Shown here: positions 1 through 8,782 of the stretch, piece after piece
Position numbering within the stretch: position 1 is the stretch's first letter
How the letters are laid out: every line of letters begins with the position of its first letter
Source of the DNA: a bacterium
GTDB taxonomy: Bacteria > CLD3 > SB21
NCBI GenBank assembly: GCA_013359335.1
Contig: JABWBZ010000005.1
Span: forward strand, 1 to 33,298
Direction: 5' to 3'
Length of the DNA: 33,298 nucleotides
Translations under genes and position numbers: made by a program
The notes under the pieces: generated by a model
The model's database searches: none
What the model saw: the letters and a program-made list of their open reading frames with translations, nothing else
What the model was told of the DNA's origin: nothing

Positions 1-119
1 TATAAAACAATCAGCAGACAACTCGTGATGCCAATCGCCAAACAGAAAATATTGATCAAGCAATACGCTTTGTGTTTGATCAAATTCCGAAATGCTATTT
101 TGAAGTAATTTTGAAACAT
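1..119 (-). CDS. FtsX/MacB-like ABC transporter permease, N-terminal part only (continues beyond left edge)
   Basis: Minus-strand translation from ATG at 119: MFQNYFKIAFRNLIKHKAYCLINIFCLAIGITSCLLIVL, matching the N-termini of the other permeases here (MFQNYLKIALRNL...LINIFGLxxG). Not in the supplied ORF track. Confidence 0.85.
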   Translation of the reverse strand, partial: MFQNYFKIAFRNLIKHKAYCLINIFCLAIGITSCLLIVL

Positions 120-142
120 TGGTTTTCTCCATATTGTAAAAC

Positions 143-201
143 GGCAGACGTCAGACGCGAGACGAGAACCTTCGTCTTACGTTTGGCATTTCACGTCTGC
201 C
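143..201. repeat. Intergenic quasi-palindromic repeat (GGCAGACGT...ACGTCTGCC with nested GACGA/TCGTC)
   Basis: Arms GGCAGACGT (143-151) and ACGTCTGCC (193-201) are perfect inverted repeats; inner arms GACGA (161-165) and TCGTC (172-176). Confidence 0.7.
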
Positions 202-203
202 TA

Positions 204-2618
204 TTATTCATATTTCAACGCATTCACCGGATTGCCCGTCGCGGCACGAAACGCCTGAAAACTAACTGTTCCCAAAGCAATGGCGAGCGTAACAACTCCG
301 GCAATTATAAATACGGCCGGTCCAATGGAAATCCGGTACGCAAAATGATCGAGCCATCGGTCCATGGCAAAATACGCGAGCGGCCATGCAACGAGATTCG
401 CGACGATCACCAATCGCACAAATTCTTTGGACATCAAACCGACGATATTCGCGACCGTCGCGCCCATCACTTTACGGATTCCGATTTCTTTGGTGCGGCG
501 TTCGGCCATAAATGCCGCAAGACCGATCAATCCCAAACAAGCGATGAATGTTCCCAAACCCGCAAAATATCCCAGCACCCGGCTGAGTTGCTCTTCATTG
601 CGGTACAGTTGATCGAAATTCTCATCGATGAATTGATAATTAAACGGCACATCCGGATCGTATTCAGCCCAGCGTTCTTTTAAGAATTCAAGCGTCGCGG
701 GAACGTTTTCCGGACGGATACGGATGGAAAAATATCCGGTAAAATTCGGATTGATAGCAAAAATCATCGGCGCAATTTTCTCGCGCATGGATTCAAAATG
801 AAAATCTTTCACGACACCGACAACCCGCGAACGCCGGTTACCGAAATTCACGCGTTTATTCAACGCGTCTTCATTCGACGTCCACCCGAGAGCTTTGACC
901 GCGGATTCATTGAAAATCACAGCGGCTGTATCGTCGGTAACAAACTCCTTCAAAAAATCACGTCCGGCAGCGATCGGCATGTCGTACGTAGTCATATAGT
1001 CGTGATCGACAAAGACGCTGGCAATTCGAAAATTTACGGCCTTCATCTCGCCGCCGATGTCCACTTGCATGTTAAAACTGTCCAATAATCGTCCCGACGG
1101 AAAACGGCTCGACGCCGATACCGCAACGATATTGGAATTTTGTTTCAATTGATTTTTTACGTCTTCAATTTTATTCCGAGCGCTTTGCGGAATTAAAATG
1201 GCCAGAACGTGATCGTGTTTGAATCCGAGATCGGCCGTTCTGCAAAAATCAAGTTGGTTTTGAATGATTCCAATGCCGCACAACAACGCAATGGTTATCG
1301 AAAATTGCGTGACTACGAGCGTTGAACGCAGCCAGGACGAACCGGATCCATTGCTCAATTTACCTTTTAAAACGACGACCGGCTCGAACGCCGAAAGAAA
1401 AAACGCCGGATAACTTCCCGAAATCAGCCCGGTCAACAACGCAATCGTAATAATCGACGCCAACATGAAATAATTATCCGCCGGATTCAGCGAAAGATTC
1501 TTTCCGATAAAAGCATTAAAATACGGTAACGCCAGTTCAACTAATCCGATGGCGAGGATGAGTGCAATGAATGCGAGGATAATAGTCTCGCTCAGAAATT
1601 GACGGATCAGGTCTTGGCGGCCGGCACCGACCACTTTTCGAACCCCTACTTCCCGCGAACGGTCTGCCGCTTTCGCCGTCGACAAATTCATAAAATTGAT
1701 ACACGCAATGAGCAGAATAAAAAACGCAACGGCTGAAAAAATATACACGTAGAGAATGTCGCCGTTGGGCTCTATCTCAGAATCTAAATGCGAATGCAGA
1801 TGAATATCAGTGATCGGCTGAAGTTTAAGCAACGTAAAAGCGCTGGCTTTCGGAATGCTTGGATTAGGAACCGGCACATGCTTATCGACGAATTTAACCA
1901 ACTGTTGCTCGAATTCACCGGCATCCATGCCTTCCGGTAAAAAAACGTACGTCGGATAATTATTGGAACCGAAGTTCGTCATGAGCGTTCCCGGAGAAAA
2001 AATTGTCTGCAGCGTCACGAACGATGCGAGAATATCGATGTGAAAGTGAGAATTTTCTGGGATGTCTTTGAGAATACCTGTGACTTTTAAATCAAGCTGA
2101 TCTTCATAGTTGATGATCTTTCCCATCGGATCGGCATTGCCGAAATACTTCCGCGCAGCCGATTCCGTCAGTACAATACTGTTCGGTTCTTTCAGAACGT
2201 TACGCCGATCGCCTTTCACTAATTCAAAACTGAAAACATCCAGCACATGTTCATCAGCCCAGAAAAAACGGTTTTCGATGAATGCTTGTTCACCCATTTT
2301 CAATTTAGTATTAAAATCACGAAGAAATTGCGCGACTTTAATCTGCGGAAAATCAGTTCTCAATAACGGCGCAAATGGAGGAGCGATAGGCCCCAGCCAT
2401 AAATTCATTTGCCCGTTTTGGTTATAAAATTGCCGGGAAACGCGATAAATCCTGTCGGCATGGGCGTGATATCGATCGTAACTCAGTTCATACTGCACGA
2501 ATAATAAAATAATCAAACAGCTCGCCATACCGACGGCTAAACCCAGAATGTTGATAGCCGAATACGTTTTGTGTTTGAGCAAATTACGTATGGCTATTTT
2601 TAGATAGTTTTGAAGCAT
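204..2618 (-). CDS. ABC transporter permease, MacB_PCD + FtsX (duplicated) architecture
   Basis: 804 aa; N-term TM plus periplasmic domain, 'RSREVGVRKVVGAGRQDLIRQFLSET' and 'RRTKEIGIRKVMGATVANIV' FtsX motifs; C-term NPVNALKYE. Confidence 0.93.
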   Translation of the reverse strand: MLQNYLKIAIRNLLKHKTYSAINILGLAVGMASCLIILLFVQYELSYDRYHAHADRIYRVSRQFYNQNGQMNLWLGPIAPPFAPLLRTDFPQIKVAQFLRDFNTKLKMGEQAFIENRFFWADEHVLDVFSFELVKGDRRNVLKEPNSIVLTESAARKYFGNADPMGKIINYEDQLDLKVTGILKDIPENSHFHIDILASFVTLQTIFSPGTLMTNFGSNNYPTYVFLPEGMDAGEFEQQLVKFVDKHVPVPNPSIPKASAFTLLKLQPITDIHLHSHLDSEIEPNGDILYVYIFSAVAFFILLIACINFMNLSTAKAADRSREVGVRKVVGAGRQDLIRQFLSETIILAFIALILAIGLVELALPYFNAFIGKNLSLNPADNYFMLASIITIALLTGLISGSYPAFFLSAFEPVVVLKGKLSNGSGSSWLRSTLVVTQFSITIALLCGIGIIQNQLDFCRTADLGFKHDHVLAILIPQSARNKIEDVKNQLKQNSNIVAVSASSRFPSGRLLDSFNMQVDIGGEMKAVNFRIASVFVDHDYMTTYDMPIAAGRDFLKEFVTDDTAAVIFNESAVKALGWTSNEDALNKRVNFGNRRSRVVGVVKDFHFESMREKIAPMIFAINPNFTGYFSIRIRPENVPATLEFLKERWAEYDPDVPFNYQFIDENFDQLYRNEEQLSRVLGYFAGLGTFIACLGLIGLAAFMAERRTKEIGIRKVMGATVANIVGLMSKEFVRLVIVANLVAWPLAYFAMDRWLDHFAYRISIGPAVFIIAGVVTLAIALGTVSFQAFRAATGNPVNALKYE

Positions 2619-2655
2619 ATATTTTCCTTGTTAACGGGCATAGCGCGGAAACTTT

Positions 2656-5022
2656 CTATTCACTATTCTTCAATACTTCCGACAAATTGATCGTTGCCAC
2701 ATTCCATGATTGACGACCCACAGCCGCCATCGCCGTAATAAAAATGACGACATTCGCCAAAACAAAAGGCATAAAACCCGGCGAAAAGTTTCCAGTAAAT
2801 TGTTTTACCTGTTTCAATAAAAGTTGGATACCGGCAGCGCTGAGCGTCGTAGCTATAACTCCGGCAACGATCATGGAAATAAGAAATTCGCGGTTGATCA
2901 ATAACAGGATTTGACCGGCCGATGCTCCGAGCATTTTGCGGACGCCCACTTCTTTCAGATACCGCAAAAAATGCTGCGCAGCCAGGCCATATAATCCCAG
3001 ACACGCAATCAGCAGAGCCATCGCGGCAACATAGCCGAATGTTCCGGAGACTTTGGTAAAGGTTTGATAAAATCCGTCAAAAACTTCTTTCTGAAAAAAA
3101 CGATTGATCGTCACATCGGGAAAAAGGTTTTTCCAAACCTGATCGATTTGAGCGGCAACTTCTTTTCCGGTTCCGGGCGCAAACCGAATAACCATACACG
3201 TAAAATCCTTGTTATCCGCCCTGAAAAACGCCGAGGGATACGTCGCGCCCGTTCCGAATAATTTGAAATCATCGACGACGCCGGTGATCGTGTATTTTTT
3301 TTCTGCTACGCGAATTTGCCGGCCAATACCGTCCGATAAATTTTGTTTCTCAAGAAACGCTTCATTGACTATAATCGAATTTTCATCCTCCACGCGTTTT
3401 TCAAAATCGAAAAACCGTCCGGATTTCAAGTTAAGACCGAGCGCTTCCGGGTAACCTGCGCCAACGTCAAAACGAAAAATATTTTGTTTTTCGTCGCCGT
3501 CTGCGAATAGCGTTTCCTGCCGCATGGATTGTCCGATATGATGGACGGATCCGGCAACCATCTGCACATTCGGATTTTTCAGAACTTCATTTTTTAACAG
3601 ATCGAATTGGCGGCTTTCCGTGAGTTGAACGATCAATGTTTGATCAGGATTGTATCCCCATGAAAAATGTTTCCACTGCTGCGCTGCTGTCAACAGTACG
3701 ACCGTTATAATGACGGCCAAAAACGCTAACACGAATTGAATCGCCAATAATCCCCGGCGCAGCATATTCTTGCTTACAAATTTTTGCCGCCCGGCAAAGA
3801 TGATGACTGGTTTAAATGATGACACGTAAAAAGCCGGGTACATGCCTGATCCCAAGCCTGTAACCGCCAACAATCCTAGCATCCATAACCACAAACCGGC
3901 ATTACTCGAAAATGAAACCGTTGTCTTGAGAACCATAATGCTGTTGAGAATGGGAACAAACAATACTTCCGTCAGCATCAATCCTAAGGCTAATGATAAA
4001 AAGCAAAGCAGAAGATTTTCCGACATGAATTGTGCGATCAAATGCTCGCGCCGGCCTCCCAGTACTTTCCGGATGCCGATTTCTTTCAAACGCCTTGAAA
4101 CGCCGCCCAGGGAAATATTCACAAAATTGAAACAGGAAACCGCCATCATCACTAACGCGATCAATGAAAACATGATCGTTAAAGCAGGATGGAGCGTTTC
4201 GGCTGGCCGATGAATGACATCATAAGCATTGGGCGCGGGATGACGGAGGTTATCAAGCGTAAATGATTGGATCGGCGTATCAGAATTATGATCATTGAAA
4301 AGCGGAACGTAGCGATTCATTTGTTTCGCCACAAAATCGGCATCCTCCGCCCGGCGAAGTTGAATAAAAATTCCGTCGGTCCGCGTTTTCCAATTTTGCG
4401 TTTTTAAAATTTCATGAACGGAATGATAGCCCGTCAGAAAATCGAACCGGAATCCGATATTGTTCGGAAACGGTTCGGCGACGCCTGCAATCGAAAAAGT
4501 TTTAGGCTGATCGCCGATGATCAGCGGAATCGTGCGGCCGATCGGATCTTTACCGGGAAAATATTTTTCAGCGGCATCGGCGCTCAGAATAATTGCATTG
4601 GGATTATTCAACGCAGAAGGGTCGCCGTACTTCAGCGGAAAAGTAAACATGGTGAAAAAATCGACGTCGGCATACGTAATGACTTCATCAAAAACATTTT
4701 CTTTGTAAAAAGCTTTTGCTCCTTCGCGTTGAATTCTCACCGCATGTTCGATCTGTGGAAAATCGGATTGCAGCGCCTGAGCAATCGGCGCCGGCGCATC
4801 GCCCCACGTTTGTATCTCTCCGCCGGTATTGGTCACGTATTCTATTATGAAAATACGTTCGCCGTTTTTGTGAAACTCATCCAGCGTCCAATAATTCTGC
4901 AAGAAAAGAAAAACGGTAATACTACAACCGACGGCGATCGACAAGCCGAAGATATTGATGATCGATACGGTCTTTTGCCGGAACAAATTCCGAAGAGCGA
5001 TTTTTAGATAATTTTGGAACAT
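2656..5022 (-). CDS. ABC transporter permease, MacB_PCD/FtsX type (divergent subtype)
   Basis: 788 aa; 'SRRLKEIGIRKVLGGRREHLIAQFMSEN' and 'YLKEVGVRKMLGASAGQIL' FtsX motifs; C-term diverges (INLSEVLKNSE). Confidence 0.92.
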   Translation of the reverse strand: MFQNYLKIALRNLFRQKTVSIINIFGLSIAVGCSITVFLFLQNYWTLDEFHKNGERIFIIEYVTNTGGEIQTWGDAPAPIAQALQSDFPQIEHAVRIQREGAKAFYKENVFDEVITYADVDFFTMFTFPLKYGDPSALNNPNAIILSADAAEKYFPGKDPIGRTIPLIIGDQPKTFSIAGVAEPFPNNIGFRFDFLTGYHSVHEILKTQNWKTRTDGIFIQLRRAEDADFVAKQMNRYVPLFNDHNSDTPIQSFTLDNLRHPAPNAYDVIHRPAETLHPALTIMFSLIALVMMAVSCFNFVNISLGGVSRRLKEIGIRKVLGGRREHLIAQFMSENLLLCFLSLALGLMLTEVLFVPILNSIMVLKTTVSFSSNAGLWLWMLGLLAVTGLGSGMYPAFYVSSFKPVIIFAGRQKFVSKNMLRRGLLAIQFVLAFLAVIITVVLLTAAQQWKHFSWGYNPDQTLIVQLTESRQFDLLKNEVLKNPNVQMVAGSVHHIGQSMRQETLFADGDEKQNIFRFDVGAGYPEALGLNLKSGRFFDFEKRVEDENSIIVNEAFLEKQNLSDGIGRQIRVAEKKYTITGVVDDFKLFGTGATYPSAFFRADNKDFTCMVIRFAPGTGKEVAAQIDQVWKNLFPDVTINRFFQKEVFDGFYQTFTKVSGTFGYVAAMALLIACLGLYGLAAQHFLRYLKEVGVRKMLGASAGQILLLINREFLISMIVAGVIATTLSAAGIQLLLKQVKQFTGNFSPGFMPFVLANVVIFITAMAAVGRQSWNVATINLSEVLKNSE

Positions 5023-5050
5023 CGGTTTTCCTATGCTAAGACTGGTATTG

Positions 5051-5098
5051 TTATTCGCGTTTCAATGCTTCCACAGGGTTCGTCGCGCCTTTGTAACT
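5051..5098 (-). pseudogene. C-terminal remnant of a permease gene
   Basis: Minus-strand in-frame peptide (V)SYKGATNPVEALKRE* matches the array's C-terminal signature (..SYxAIKAATANPVDALKYE*); no upstream permease sequence remains, and the esterase gene abuts it. Confidence 0.6.
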
Positions 5099-5943
5099 TA
5101 CTTATGAAAAACAGCGACAAGACCGTAATTCAGTGCCTCAGAAGGGACAGTAAAATGTCCTCCTTTATCAAAAATTCTTGTTGTCAGATTTAACCCGGAA
5201 TAATTTCTGCTCTTTATTTTTGAAATCATTTCATTAACATTTTCAGGTTGAAATTTTTCTCCTTCATCTGATCCGAATGAAATAAACACATCGGCTTTTA
5301 ATTCGGCGTTATGGTGGGAATACGTTTCTTCATCCTTAAATATTGCTTTGTTATCCCACGAAACAGTTGGACTGCTGATTATATATTTATTAAAAAGCCT
5401 GGTCTCACTGAATAGAGCATAAGTTGCAAAAAGTCCACCCATTGAATGGCCTTCAATAGCTCTGTTCGTTGTATCAGTCTTATAATTCTTATCCACAAAA
5501 GGAATCAGTTCTTTTTTTAAAAAAGATAAAAACCGGTTGGCTTTTCCCGTTCTCGGATCCTCAGGGATTTGAGTCGGAGAATAATCTCTCATTCTATTGT
5601 TTTTCCCTCCGGGGCCGGCATTTAAGCTGCCGTAACCGATTCCAACAATAATTATTTCTGGAATATGCCCACCCAACAAAAGATGAGGCGTCACGCCGCA
5701 CGCAACAAAATATGCTATATCGCCGTCCAGAACATATAAAACGGGATATTTCGAATTTGAAGAAGTGTAGTTTGTCGGAAGTTTAACATATACATTAAAA
5801 GTATCGTTAACTTCTTTCGAGTTAAATAAATAATATTCTGCATTTTGATTTATAAAAGAGTATTCTGCAGATATTTTTTGCGTTTGTGCGTTTAAATTTG
5901 CCGCAATCGCTAATGTGGTAATAAAGACCAATTTTGTTTTCAT
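5098..5943 (-). CDS. Secreted alpha/beta-hydrolase, Fes/IroE-like putative esterase family
   Basis: 281 aa; N-terminal signal peptide MKTKLVFITTLAIAANLNAQ; nucleophile elbow GHSMGGLF; 'YPVLYVLDGD'; GGHF near C-term. AAAGGG upstream of the ATG. Confidence 0.85.
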   Translation of the reverse strand: MKTKLVFITTLAIAANLNAQTQKISAEYSFINQNAEYYLFNSKEVNDTFNVYVKLPTNYTSSNSKYPVLYVLDGDIAYFVACGVTPHLLLGGHIPEIIIVGIGYGSLNAGPGGKNNRMRDYSPTQIPEDPRTGKANRFLSFLKKELIPFVDKNYKTDTTNRAIEGHSMGGLFATYALFSETRLFNKYIISSPTVSWDNKAIFKDEETYSHHNAELKADVFISFGSDEGEKFQPENVNEMISKIKSRNYSGLNLTTRIFDKGGHFTVPSEALNYGLVAVFHK

Positions 5944-6061
5944 TTGTACCCTTTTAACGATTTTTTAGGCGGCGATTTATTTTTTTTTGTTTAGATAAAA
6001 CTTGATTTTTTGCCGATTAGCGCTTGGTGCTCGAAACACGGGCGCATCAGTACACCGTAGG

Positions 6062-8431
6062 CTATTCGCACTTCAACGCGTCCACCGGATTTGCTGTTGC
6101 TGCCTTGATAGCCTGGATGCTAACTGTCAATAAAGCGATACACAACGTTAAAGCTCCCGCCAAAATAAATATTCCAACCGATACATCCATGCGGTACGCA
6201 AAATTTTGCAACCATGCATTCATGATATAATAAGCCGCAGGCCATGCAATGACATTGGCCATCAAAACCCATATTAAAAACTCTTTGGATAAAAGCATTA
6301 CGACACCTGTCACAGAAGCACCGAGGACTTTCCGAATACCAATTTCTTTGGTACGCTGTTCAGCGCTGAACGCAGATAACCCGAAGAGCCCCAAACATCC
6401 AATAAAAACAGCAAAGAGTGTAAAATAACCGATGAGAGTTTGCGAACGATCTTCCGATTGATATTGTTTATTAAAATCCTCATCGACAAAAAAGAAATCA
6501 AACGGACGTCCGGGAAAAAGACCGCTCCATGCCGAACGAACCAACTCTAGCGTTTGCCGGATCTCCTGGCCTGAAACAGCTAATGTAAAATAATTATACC
6601 AGCCTGGGTTCATAGTTATTACTACCGGTTCAATAGGTTCATGCAATGATTTGAAATGAAAATCTTTAACAACGCCGATGATACGCCCGGTTTTTCTTCC
6701 CCATTCAAATTTTTTCCCAATGGCCTGTGTGGGCGTCCAACCGAATTCACGTGCAGCGGTTTCATTGATCAGGAAACCCTCGTTCATATCCGTCAGAATC
6801 GATTTTGAAAAATTTCTTCCTGCCACCAGCGAGAGGCCATATGCCGGAACAAAATTTTCATCGGCAACCAGGCTCGACATCAGCCGGGTCTCATTTTCGC
6901 CAAGACCTTCTGGCCGTGAAACTCTTTGCAGTAAAGGTCGCCCGGGAATAGTTCCTGAAGATGTAACATGAGCAACTCCTGTGATACCCGACAAAACCGA
7001 TTTCACTGTTTCAGATTTTTGACCGGCATCCCGGTTAAGTCCAATTTCAATTACAAGTTTTTGATCCTTTTCAAATCCTAAAGGCTGATCTTTCATAAAC
7101 TCCAATTGACGGTAAACGGTAATTGCGGCAATCATCAGCCCGATAGAAATAGTAAATTGACTCACGACCAGAATGCGTCGCAAAGAAATACGCTGGCGTC
7201 CTTTGTCCAATTGTTGCTTCAGAGCCGTGATCGGTCTGGCCGCCGATAGTATCAAGGCGGGATAAAGGCCTGCACACAAGCCAAGCATCGTTGTTCCGAT
7301 AACCGAAACAACTATCCAAAATGGATTCAACCAGGCTAATTCTTTGCCGGTCAGCGTATTAAAAGGACCGATCAAAAGCTCGACAACAAAAAGAGAAAAA
7401 AGAAAAGCAATCCACGCCAGAAGTACGGATTCGGCCAGAAATTGCCTGATTAGCAGCATCCGTGAAGACCCCAGTACTTTGCGCACCCCGACTTCCCTGA
7501 TCCTGTGAGCGGATCGTGCAGTGGTAAGATTGACAAAATTCAGGCCGGCAATCGCAATAATCAAAATAGCGATTCCAGCAAATATCAAGACGGTAGTCCG
7601 GTCGCCATTAGTCTCAATTTCATTGGATAAATGAGATGTCAGATGTATATCTTTTAGCGGCTGCAAAAAAAGATTAATGGTAATACCCATGTCAGACGCT
7701 TCTTTAGCGTAATGCCTCATCACCATGTTTTTGATTTTGCTTTCCAGTTCGCCACGGTTGATATTTTCTTTAGCTAAAATATAAGTGTGCGTTCCTAACG
7801 CATACCAGTTTTGAATATGCGGCGTTAAGATTTCACGCGTACGGTGTGAAAGAAGCATATCAAAATGAAAATGAGAGTTTTTAGGAACATCGGCTGTCAA
7901 TCCGACGATTTCATATTTCATAGAATCATTAAGTGTAAGTATTTTTCCCAGTGGATCTGTGTCGCCAAAATATTTATGTGCCAGGGTTTGTGTTAATACA
8001 GCCGTATAAGGCCGGTCCAGTCCTGAACCCTTACCCCTAAGCATTGGAAATGAAAACATATCAAAAACCGACGGGTCGGTAAAAAATACTTTTGTTTCTG
8101 TAAGAATTTGATTTTCGTGCCGTACTGTAACAAAGGTTTGACGCAGGCGTGCAGTAGCTTCTATTTCCGGAAATTCTTCTTTCAATTTTGGGCCTGCAAG
8201 CGCCGATACCCAAGCCATCGTCCGAGTTGGTTCGCCGGGCGAAGTCACTTCATAGCCGACCCGAAAAATACGATCCACGTTAGTATGATACCGATCATAG
8301 GACCATTCATCCGTTACAAAAAGAATAATTAGCATGAAGGATGATAATCCAGCCGTGAGCCCCAGAATATTGATGCAGGCAAACGTTTTTTGTTTTCGCA
8401 AAAGCCTGACTGCAATTTTGAAATAGTGCAT
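6062..8431 (-). CDS. ABC transporter permease, MacB_PCD/FtsX type
   Basis: 789 aa; 'RIREVGVRKVLGSSRMLLIRQFLAES', 'QRTKEIGIRKVLGASVTGVV'; C-term NPVDALKCE. Confidence 0.93.
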   Translation of the reverse strand: MHYFKIAVRLLRKQKTFACINILGLTAGLSSFMLIILFVTDEWSYDRYHTNVDRIFRVGYEVTSPGEPTRTMAWVSALAGPKLKEEFPEIEATARLRQTFVTVRHENQILTETKVFFTDPSVFDMFSFPMLRGKGSGLDRPYTAVLTQTLAHKYFGDTDPLGKILTLNDSMKYEIVGLTADVPKNSHFHFDMLLSHRTREILTPHIQNWYALGTHTYILAKENINRGELESKIKNMVMRHYAKEASDMGITINLFLQPLKDIHLTSHLSNEIETNGDRTTVLIFAGIAILIIAIAGLNFVNLTTARSAHRIREVGVRKVLGSSRMLLIRQFLAESVLLAWIAFLFSLFVVELLIGPFNTLTGKELAWLNPFWIVVSVIGTTMLGLCAGLYPALILSAARPITALKQQLDKGRQRISLRRILVVSQFTISIGLMIAAITVYRQLEFMKDQPLGFEKDQKLVIEIGLNRDAGQKSETVKSVLSGITGVAHVTSSGTIPGRPLLQRVSRPEGLGENETRLMSSLVADENFVPAYGLSLVAGRNFSKSILTDMNEGFLINETAAREFGWTPTQAIGKKFEWGRKTGRIIGVVKDFHFKSLHEPIEPVVITMNPGWYNYFTLAVSGQEIRQTLELVRSAWSGLFPGRPFDFFFVDEDFNKQYQSEDRSQTLIGYFTLFAVFIGCLGLFGLSAFSAEQRTKEIGIRKVLGASVTGVVMLLSKEFLIWVLMANVIAWPAAYYIMNAWLQNFAYRMDVSVGIFILAGALTLCIALLTVSIQAIKAATANPVDALKCE

Positions 8432-8465
8432 AAGGGCCTCTGATCTTTCAATTATTAGTTTTTTG

Positions 8466-8761
8466 TCATTCGTATTTCAACGCTCCACCGGATTCGCGGT
8501 AGCGGCTTTGATAGCCTGATAACTCATGGTGATCAAAGCAATCGCAAGCGCGACGGCAGACGATAATAAAAAGCTCGCAACGCCTACGTCAATACGGTAG
8601 GCAAAATTTTCGAGCCATTGATTCATTAGCCAGTACGTCAACGGCCATGCAATGAAATTGGACATCAAAACCAGTTTGCCAAATTCTTTGGTCGGAAACG
8701 TCACAATGTTGCCAATCGTAGCGCTCAACACTTTGCGAATTCCGATTTCTTTCGTACGCTG
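8466..8761 (-). pseudogene. Decayed C-terminal fragment of an FtsX-type permease
   Basis: Reads QRTKEIGIRKVLSATIGNIVTFPTKEFGKLVLMSNFIAWPLTYWLMNQWLENFAYRIDVG...KAATANPV; a 1-nt deletion in GTGGA(-)GCGTTGAAATACGAATGA changes VDALKYE* into VER*; no N-terminal ~700 aa. Confidence 0.9.
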
Positions 8762-8782
8762 GTTTGGTATTTCACGTTGTTT

